64,000 nucleotides of DNA from Isoetes taiwanensis (lineage: Eukaryota > Streptophyta > Lycopodiopsida > Isoetales > Isoetaceae). The stretch lies in NCBI GenBank assembly GCA_021234155.1, contig JAJEKV010000044.1, positions 9,708,777 to 9,772,776 on the forward strand. Direction: 5' to 3'. Within the stretch, counting starts at the first letter, position 1. Each line of letters begins with the position of its first letter. The notes under the pieces were generated by a model, which saw nothing but the letters and a program-made list of their open reading frames with translations, ran no database searches and was not told the DNA's origin. The position numbers and the translations under genes were made by a program. Of the stretch, positions 56,015-64,000 are shown piece by piece.

Positions 56015-56180
56015 CCAATAGTTATCCACGTCATCCAATGGTTTTAATTGTATCTAATTTATCTTATCCAATGGTTCTTTCTAACGATTTGCACTAAGAA
56101 TCCAATGGTTATTTGAAAAACAAGACAACTTATTGCACTTAGACGATTTGCACTAAGAATCCAATGGTTCTTTGAAATGC
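56015..56180. repeat. Short direct repeats of GCACTAAGAATCCAATGGTT
   Basis: GATTTGCACTAAGAATCCAA then TGGTT occurs at about 56087 and 56146, and GGTTTT/GGTTCT variants lie to the left. GATTTGCACTAAGAA appears again at 56525. Confidence 0.75.
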
Positions 56181-56259
56181 AACAAAATTCACCTGAGCCG
56201 AGAGATAGCGGAGGCAACGAAATTCAGAGACAGAATCCTAGCACTATGCTCTCACTTAC

Positions 56260-56364
56260 CTCGAACAGAAGCCCAAAGAAGGCCGCCCATGCCGATTCTT
56301 CCTCCTCGCCTCCAACGTGGTCGCTCGAAACCGCCGGTGGTTTCGGCTCCGACTCCAACTCCAT
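56260..56364 (-). CDS. First exon of an unrecognised gene
   Basis: ATG at 56364 opens MELESEPKPPAVSSDHVGGE then EEESAWAAFFGLLFE and stops at a perfect donor GAG|GTAAGTGAG. An acidic, proline-rich start followed by a hydrophobic helix, GC-rich codons and the consensus donor make this one of the better coding signals in the right half. The region to the left, where exon 2 should be, is all tandem repeat, so the gene is either cut off or has a repeat-filled first intron. Confidence 0.45.
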
Positions 56365-56380
56365 GGTCTCCTTGCTAGCG

Positions 56381-57364
56381 TTCCGACCCTGTGAAAACAA
56401 CAAAAAAAAAAACCCACTGCATATCCAAACCCTGGACGCCACCGTCGACAAAATACGGTGTGAAATACGAATACATGCTATAAACCTTCGGAAACCTTAT
56501 GTAACACCTCCCATTGCACTTATACGATTTGCACTAAGAAATAGAGATGTAATTGTTGGAGCCATAAGCAAAATACCACAGCTAACACCTTAAACCTAAA
56601 CACAAACTCGGGAAAATTTTGCTCGGGTAGTGAAAACCTTGCTTCCGAGTCCACGAAGGTATCAGAGCTCCTCTGCATGGTAATCCTCTAAACTAGTGGC
56701 TAGACGTTATAGTTTGGCAGCTCCCTAATTCCAAACGATTGCATCAAAATATCTTTGTCATACTTCTGCATAGGAATCCTTTAAATCGTTGACTAAGCTT
56801 CCTAAGGAGTATGAATGCAATAGAATTGACAGGGTAGGTTTTTGCAGGCAGCTGAATTGGGTGGAAAGATTATCTCTTAAGGGCCTTTATTCTTGTTTAA
56901 AATGGCAAACTTCTTTGGAGTTCTACCGTAAGTGCTTTCCGGACCTTTTACAAAGGTTATAATCTCCATAGAAAACTTTGTATCAAAGACATGGTATGAA
57001 GAATCATAATTTCTTAGACAACTTATGCAACAAGCAAACAATTGTTAAGACTCCTAAGAGAACCTCCACATCCGCATGAATGTTTGGTGCTTATGACAAA
57101 CAGGATTGCTGCACCATACTGTGCTCGAATGCATGAATGCGAAGGAAGGAGGACCCTAAGTGAAGTTATGCCCTTTAGAACTTGATAGGAAGTAAAGAAT
57201 TATAGATGCCACAGGGGTTCCATCAGGGATCAAAAGGGACTACTTCCTTTGCTAGTTCGCTCCTTCAACCTCTTGTATTGCAACCTCTTGTATTTTCCTG
57301 TAATTACATAGTTTACAACTTTGGTTGTTTTTACTTGTTAAAACTGGCCATTGAAACCAATACA
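56381..57364. other. Possible promoter side of the exon at 56364, then no gene
   Basis: No TATA box can be placed with confidence. The rest has no ORF or repeat that I can support. Confidence 0.35.
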
Positions 57365-57448
57365 TGATTCAAATTAAATTCTAGTAAGAAATACATGTAC
57401 TGATTGTTTCTCTTCCTATCTCAGGCACCTCATCTCCAAGGAGCATAC
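57365..57448. repeat. 84-bp perfect direct repeat, copy 1
   Basis: Identical to 58096-58179. It contains a polypyrimidine tract, TATCTCAG and GCACCTCATCTCCAAGGAGC, i.e. an intron-exon junction. Confidence 0.95.
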
Positions 57449-58095
57449 CAGTGTTGATTTTAGTGGCTATTTATCGCAAAATTGCTATATTTTTGGATTT
57501 TTGACAATTTTGCCACTATGCTTAGTAGGTTTCCTTTAGTAAAATAGTGAGATTAATTCGCCAAATTTTTTTAGAGAAGCTTTCCCTCTTCTACCACATT
57601 CGCCAACTATATGGACTCAGTGAAGGAGTTTTTTCGCCTCTCTATCAATAATCTCAATTCATAAATCTCAAACATATAGCCTACTTAAAGAACATAGAGT
57701 TACCAATTTCATAGAGATGAAAATTTTGAATTTTTATTTACCTATGCCTTAAACGTCTATAGAACATGATAAAGCCATACCATTTGATGTCTTTACCATG
57801 GGATACAATCACATTTGAGAAAATAGTATTCTCATACCCAGAAGTAAAGGTAAATGGGGGCTTACGACATCAATTAGTGGCTCTTATGTGTGTCATTATG
57901 TTGCACTCATGACAAGAATACTATGGTAAGATTTTAGACGTTGTGATAACTACTACACAAATACTTTTGTGAGTAATATTTATCGCCACATGCACTACAG
58001 AAATTCTTGAAGGGACAAAATTTATCGCCTTCCAAAAAAGTTTCGAATATAAGATTATCGCCAAAATAGTGATACCCATATTACGATATAGTACC
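57449..58095. other. Segment between perfect direct repeats
   Basis: 647 bp with several TTATCGCC-type motifs (near 57468, 57981, 58023 and 58057). No ORF. It may be an inserted element or what remains after a tandem duplication. Confidence 0.5.
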
Positions 58096-58179
58096 TGATT
58101 CAAATTAAATTCTAGTAAGAAATACATGTACTGATTGTTTCTCTTCCTATCTCAGGCACCTCATCTCCAAGGAGCATAC
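58096..58179. repeat. 84-bp perfect direct repeat, copy 2
   Basis: Identical to 57365-57448; here the exon-like part continues into an open frame. Confidence 0.95.
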
Positions 58180-58338
58180 TGTCGACTTGGTAATGTAGGC
58201 AAGTTGTTTAAAGCACGATGCATTTTTACTTGTATTGAAGACCTTGCACTTGTCAATCTTGTGCAGCTGGAACTGCAATTCAGCAAGCTAGAAGTGTCCG
58301 CAGTGAGGCGTTCAAAGCTGAGCTCTCTAGCTACCTGA
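58155..58338 (+). CDS. Possible terminal exon, unrecognised
   Basis: After the acceptor CTCAG| the plus strand reads APHLQGAYCRLGNVGKLFKA then a leucine-rich ALVNLVQLELQFSKLEVSAV and a stop at 58338. The copy of this acceptor in the first 84-bp repeat leads into non-coding DNA, so the one here would be the original. No family is recognised. Confidence 0.3.
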
Positions 58339-60440
58339 CCGAATGTGAAGTAACAGAGGTTTAGGTTTGAAGAAGCCACAATCCACAAGCAAAGAGGCAG
58401 CTGAAGCTACGCTTCTGCCCCGGAGATGTGAAGCCAAGAATCCGGTGGTGTCTTGATTCCGTACTCAACATGGTGGGATCACGATAGAGAGTCCAAATGG
58501 GCATCATTCGCAAATCCAAGACTGCTGTGAGGGATTGCATTTGCCATGCGGTGTGGCCAAAGACACCAACGAGGACACCTTGAGGTTGCTAGAGGTGAGA
58601 GGCAGTGACACTTCAAGCGCAAGGAAGTTGAGAGGCGATTAATGAGGTTAAACATAACCGAACTCCGTATTTACATAATAGAAGATTTCGAGCGATCCTT
58701 TTACGCGCTAGGGGGTATTGGGCGAGATGAACATCAAGCTTTTTGCTCGGTTTTTATTTGAATATATTTTACGTGGTGCGATCTCGGAGGAAAGAATGCT
58801 CTTTCATCAACTGGCGGGTGATTGTTGTCGTCTCATTTACGACCCGGTCAAGGAATGGTGGCTGGTCCCAAGTAGCCCTTGAAAGTCTTGCTAACTTGCA
58901 AGTCTCCCATGGATCATGAGCGAAGCCTTCTTCTGGAGAGAATAGCAAAATCATCCATCATATGTTGGTCGAGGCACATGATTGAGGACATTCGCAACTA
59001 CGGTGGTGGATGGGACATGGTGTTGGGTATGCAATGACCTTGAATTACCCATTTAGGGTTTGCTTAGTAAACTTCCGCCACTTACTAAGCAGGATGGAGA
59101 GCTTCTCGAAGGTTAACAAGATATGCACCAACCCCGTGCACATGGAGCTCACTTTTGCAAAATTTGCGAACAAACTTTTTTCGGAGATTATGTGTGTGCT
59201 CGAATCCAAGGCGGGAATGGTGATCTACACCCACAAAGGTGGGAGAATTTGTCTTGGTCATCACTTGAAGGGACTTGCGGTCGGTACAAGTAACCTTGTG
59301 ATTCCCCTTGCAAGTGACCTTGTGATTCCCCTTCTTGCGTGATACATTTATAAGCTCAACGCCCTTTCTTTGTTTGTATGAATTGGGTCTTTTGTACATG
59401 AATTGTCCTCATTTGGTATTTATAATGTGACATCCCTACGTGGGGGTACATTGCCACCAGAAATGAGAGGGACGCATGATTTTTGGGTTACGTAGGTGTT
59501 CGGAGGGAGGCGAGAGATTATTGAGAGACTCAATCTTGGAGGGAGAAGCGGGACCGAGAGATGCCTCGCGAATGGAGCTATTGGCTGCCCATAATTATGA
59601 CACGGAATTGACATCCAACGGGTGAGCCCCATTCAAGCATTGTTTCTTCGTGGAACTCTCTTAGGGTTGGCGATCAGGTGTTGTTGCTTCGATTCTGGAT
59701 GTTCATGATTGGTATTGTCGATTAACATCATCATATTCAGCTACACAACTGGATCAGCGTTGTGTTTCATGTGTCTTTACCACAAGGTATGTCTGTTGAA
59801 GGAAATCGCATCGAGAAAGATAGCACCCGGGGAAAGTCGTGTTGCAAGGAAGTGTTGGAATGACAGCCAGTGCATCGGACAGCTCAACCACCACCTTAGA
59901 GAGGTTTGCATTTTAGCGGTCCGCGAGAGATGGCACAAAGGTGGTTCTAGAGACCGAGGACGCAGAAGTTCCTTGAGATTACTTTCACGGTGGCGAGGGC
60001 ATACCTCCACACTACCCATGCCCGGGGGACATAGTAAGATTGCGCCACTCCGTGGTAGCCGAACTTTGGATGGGGCCAGTGGAGCCCCGATTAGACCTAC
60101 GGTATGAACATTGAATGACATGGATGAAGAGCCATGCTCATGGTTGGTTGCGCCACTATGAAGAAAGACTTCGAGCAGATCATTTGGCTGTCGGTGCGTA
60201 GTCCCACGCCCGGTGAGTCATTGGAAGGGTAAGCACACGTTATATATTCCTACCGGAGTGACATAAACTAGGAAAAAGCCTAGTTTGAATCTTTGATGGC
60301 CATTGGCGCAATCAGCAATGTATTTTACCAGAAATAAGAAGGGCTTTTGTTAAAGAAACATTGCTGTTAAGAACTCCTACTATGACATTCTGCGTGCCTT
60401 TTGCAGTTGCATGCTAGAAATGAGCAGAGCATATAGTTTT
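58339..60440. other. GC-richer sequence with short broken frames
   Basis: Stretches such as NSLRVGDQVLLLRFW-like residues near 59650-59700 and KIAP near 60030 hint at the tail of a Ty3 integrase, but frames break every few dozen codons and the order is not convincing. CTTGTGATTCCCCTTGCAAG occurs twice near 59290-59335. No gene is called. Confidence 0.35.
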
Positions 60441-62239
60441 AATCATGTTTGACTCTTTGGTTTATAGCGGGGATTTTTCCGGTTCTTGTACTAGTTAACG
60501 GTGCAGCGGTGCAAGCGAGTCCCGAGTGTTTACGGTCGCGGTGCGATGCAGGTGTGAGTTATATTTTTTATTGCGGTTACCTTCGCTATAATCAATCAAG
60601 CAGATCCGAGTGCGGGGTTTATATCGATCTGAGGTCACGGGACCGATCGAGCAACTGCTTACAAACATTGTCAACAAATTATGCATTCCTTTGCTGATAA
60701 TTCTTTTCTCACTTAATTGTTTTTCATTAATGTCATTATTAGGGTTGAATGCTTTGTTAGCCATATTGCCATAGGACATGTTGAACTAGTCGGAGCGACT
60801 GCGGATGAGCATATGAAATTTGGGCCTTCTTTGGAGTTACATTACGCGTATTATATTGTCCATTACTAGGTTCCATATTTTTTGTAGAGGCAGTTCTCAT
60901 GGAGTCATGAATCTCTTATTACAGAATAGTTCGAATAGAGCAGTTTTGAAAAGTTGAATATAGAGGCGATTACGAATCTCTAATAGAGGCAGTTCTAACA
61001 AATCTGAGAGGTCCTAACTTACGAATATCAAGGAGTACAATGGGGTCCTAGCTTTTGAATCTCCAAATTGTACAATGGTAGTACAATGGTAATAGCTGTT
61101 AGATCCATACTGGCGGTGGAGGCGGGCTAGTAGTTACGCATCGAGGATCTGCAGTCTTTAAACAAAACAAAGCGAGAATAAATAACAAGGTAAGGTAGTG
61201 GAGTCAAAAGGTGGCGGTTTGAGTTGCATTATCACATGTTATCACATGTCATGTTTTAAAAGTACATAAATGAAACAAGAGCAATTACATAATCGAATAG
61301 GGAGAGACCGAGGCACCAAAGTTCAAGCTCTACTTCTCAAGGTTGTAACTATTTTGGAGAGCAAATGAAAGGCAAAAATGAGTGATAGGGAGGCTCAAGG
61401 CTGCAAGATCAAGTGTTGTTCTTTGAAGCACCAAAGGTTCGTTCTGTTGGTGTCATAAACTTATACTTGAGGCTGCAATGGAGCAAATAATGCCATATGG
61501 TTGAGTGATTTGGTTGTCTTTTTCGGTCAAATAATGCCATGTGGTTGAGTGAGCGATTGCCCTGCGGCCATGTAGAAGCATCAAAACGAAATCACGGAAT
61601 GCATGCAAAGTTTTTGATGCCTAGTTCGGATTGATAGATAGTTTAGAGAATATTTTTTCATTGATCAGACATAGTTTTAGCAAATCCGTGAAATTTGGAG
61701 AGGTAAAATTTGATGTAGAATCGATGGTTAAAACAGACTGGCGAATTCTGTTTTCACAAATAAAAACCTAGCGTTATAAATCATCAATGTTACAACCTAT
61801 TATACCTCAGAACAATGGGTTATTGCCAATAATAATGTATTTACAATAGTAAGTTCAAATATTATTAACTTATAATATTAATCCTAAGATTATAAATTGA
61901 GCCACCGAAAATCCCTCGAGACCACTGGGGCTCAAAGGTTACCAAGTTACCGTTGGTTGGCGGTTAGAAGTAGTTAAGGGTTAAAAGCAGTAATGATCTT
62001 TAGAATATTAAAAGATTATTTGGGAATATTCTAGAGATTATTGTGATAATCTCAAAAACATTCTTTATTTCGTTATTATTTGTGTACGGCTTTTAAAAAC
62101 ATTGAAAAACAACATTTTTAACATAGTCCTAGATCAGGCAAAGGCAAATCCAAAAAATTTGCTATTTTTAAACAATGTCCGACAACAAAGGCCAAATCGC
62201 TCATCTTTACCCATGGGTTGAAGCACAGTGCTAGCGCCC
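60441..62239. other. No supported gene; minor repeats
   Basis: A plus-strand frame at 60449-60697 has a hydrophobic start and several cysteines but opens without ATG. A 45-bp near-repeat of CAAATAATGCCATATGGTTGAGTGA lies at 61484-61552, and GAGGCAGTTCTA repeats lie near 60888 and 60987. Confidence 0.4.
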
Positions 62240-63320
62240 TACGTGTACGTTAGACTAGGTGGCATGTTTTGAGCCACCTTATGCCAGCAGCCTAGGTGGC
62301 ATGTTGGAACCTTGGCATGTTGGAGCCTAGGTGTCATGTTGGACCCTAGGTGGCACGTTGGAGCCTAGGTGGCATGCTAAACGAGGGCATGGTGGAGCCT
62401 AGTTGGCATGTTGGAGCCCTCATTGGCATGTTTGACCCTAGGCGGCATGTTACCTGGAGCCTAAAAAATGTTTGAGTTGCCTAGGTGGCATGTTAGATCT
62501 CGTGGCATGTTGGAGCCTAGGTGGCATGTTTTAGCCACCCCAGCGCAATGGCGGATAATGGCATGTTGGAGCCACCTTGGCATGTTGGAGCCAAGGTGGC
62601 ATGTTGGAGCCTAGGTGGCATGGTGAGCCACCTTGGCATGCTTGAGCCTAGGTGGCACGTTGAGCCAACTTGGCATGTTGGCTGCGTGGCATGTTGGAGC
62701 CCGGTGGCATGTTAAAGCCCGCGTGGCATGTTGGAACCCACGTGGCATGTTAGACCAAGGTGGCGTTGGGCTCAGGTGGCATGCTAGGCTCCCGCGAGGG
62801 CATGTTGGAGCCTAGTTGGCATGTTGAAGCCTTGGTGGGATGTTGGAGACTGGAGTGGCATAATTGAGCCACCCAACCATGGTAAGGCCTAGGTGGCATG
62901 TTGGAGCCAACTTGGCATGTTGGAGCTCCTCCGTGGCATGTTGGAGCCCGGTGGCATGTTGGAACCTGGTGGCATGCTAGGTGCCATGTTGGAGCCATTG
63001 GTGTTGGGCGTGGGTGGCATGTTGGAGCCTAGGCATGTTGGAACCAAGGTGGCACATTGGAGCCTAGGTGGCATGTTTAAGCCGCGCTAGCATGGAAGGT
63101 GGCATGTTGGAACTTGGCATGAAGATGGAACCTAGGTGGCATGTTGGAGCTCGTGGTGCGCTTGAGCCGGTGGCATGTTGGTAAGTGGCGTATTTGGAAT
63201 TACATTGGCATGTGTTGGAGTAGGTGGCATGTTAGACCTAGGCGGCGTATTTGAACCTCATTGGCGTATTTGGCATGTTTGAGCCGCCTTAGCGCTGAAA
63301 TAGGTGGCATGTTACGCCCA
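62240..63320. repeat. Minisatellite, ~20-bp unit GGTGGCATGTTGGAGCCTAG, ~1 kb
   Basis: Dozens of imperfect units around GGCATGTTGGAGCC follow each other, joined by TAGGT, AAGGT, ACCTT or CGT. Length and sequence vary most at the CCTAGG/CCGG part while GGCATGTTGGA is stable. Frames on both strands (for example 62521-62815 plus and 62750-63074 minus) read repeat peptides and are by-products. Confidence 0.92.
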
Positions 63321-64000
63321 GAAACTTGGTCTCGGGGTAATGTAGATGTTAGGAGTCCATTTGGCCAGGATGGCGGTTAAGGGAGTTGCGTGTCCAGCGT
63401 GGCGGAGACCCTAAGAGAGGACCTTGGGGTCGGACTTCATACGGAAGGCTAGGGCTCAGTAACTCTGGCTTCAAGGCCTCCACTACCTCATGATATTGTG
63501 CAGATCTGGTCCATCGACGGTGTGGCAATATCAACGCAAACCATGCGTTGCCCGAGGTTATTGTAGGGTTTCGTTATGGAGGTGGGTTTTATCGAGTTAC
63601 GCGAGACATGGTCGGCTGCGGTTGAAACGAAGCAATGGCGAAATGGAGTGCGGAATTCGGCGGGCTTTCCCTACGGTGCTCCTCAAGGAGGGGCAAATGC
63701 CAATGCCTCCCTTCCGGAACCGGTTACCTATCAAATAGTTGAATTCTCCATTCAAATATTAACTTGCTTGAGCAGGCCAAAAGATTCAAGATCGCAATAG
63801 GAACATATAAAACCGCCAAAAGTGTCTGCGGTCGTGATTAGCAGAAAACCAAGTGTTTTGTCGTTGGTGATTACGAGCCGGAATGGAGATTTGGCTTAGC
63901 CATGTCGTCAGAAGCCGTTATGAAATTACCCTATAGGGACCAAGTTACCCGGTCCTTCTTTGCAGCAAAGAAATTACGAACCCTCATTGATGGCGATTAT
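63321..64000 (+). other. GC-rich end of the window with one open frame
   Basis: A plus-strand frame at 63576-63800 begins with ATG and reads MEVGFIELRETWSAAVETKQ then AGFPYGAPQGGANANASLPE. The composition is plausible but no domain is recognised. The window ends before any continuation can be judged. Confidence 0.25.

Noticed and set aside
56172-56593. 138-codon plus-strand ORF overlapping the exon at 56260-56364
   Set aside because: The opposite strand has a start, a credible peptide and a perfect splice donor; this frame is most likely its shadow.
62521-63090. Several 60-80-codon ORFs on both strands
   Set aside because: All are translations of the minisatellite unit.

Overview
This is a transposon-dominated stretch of plant nuclear DNA. 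The evidence is initiator-methionine tRNA primer-binding sites next to long LTRs, Ty3 (Metaviridae-type) gag and pol remnants, an L1-type LINE reverse transcriptase, short AT-rich introns with GT..AG ends, poly(A)-tailed retroposons and abundant tandem repeats. I cannot name the species. A Ty3 element with a near-canonical C-terminal chromodomain and a degenerate gene from a transposase-like family that I associate with non-seed plants and animals make a fern or another non-seed land plant a reasonable guess, but only a guess.

Layout. 1-2957 is one copy of a segmental duplication whose partner lies at 47042-49591: about 1.1 kb of gene-like sequence joined to a decayed Ty3 pol. 2958-5795 holds isolated exon-like pieces. 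5801-16105 is a complete 10.3-kb LTR element on the minus strand, with two ~1.74-kb LTRs, a primer-binding site, a polypurine tract and a 5-bp AAATC target duplication. Its 6.8-kb interior has no readable gag or pol. 16111-20380 holds a possible gene fragment, a LINE on the minus strand and short repeats. 20381-34546 is the most striking structure: LTR-gag-LTR-gag-LTR-gag-LTR on the minus strand, a period of about 3.9 kb, in which every internal region encodes only a CCHC gag and no pol. 34547-40850 carries an orphan exon, a GTGGTGCC-rich repeat with a long palindrome, three consecutive foldback units, a poly(A)-tailed retroposon end and several tandem duplications. 40858-43542 is a broken transposase-like gene on the minus strand with a minisatellite in its intron. 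43543-47041 is mostly without genes. 48170-51424 is the better Ty3 chromovirus copy, with RT, RNase H, integrase, chromodomain, polypurine tract and 3' LTR. 52038-54766 holds a frameshifted, atypical protein-kinase-like gene and a coiled-coil ORF. From 54900 to the end the window is repeats, exon-like fragments and a ~1-kb minisatellite of a GGCATGTTGGAGCC motif.

How it fits together. There is no operon or pathway here. Mobile elements dominate, and the host-type coding pieces are single exons or frameshifted genes. The gag-only elements and the ORF-less LTR element are non-autonomous and would need pol proteins from other elements. Copies of the same element differ mostly by clustered changes at CAG, CTG and CCGG-like sites. 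This looks more like sequencing or consensus error at heavily methylated cytosines than like normal decay, so frameshifts in the transposon regions should not be over-read.
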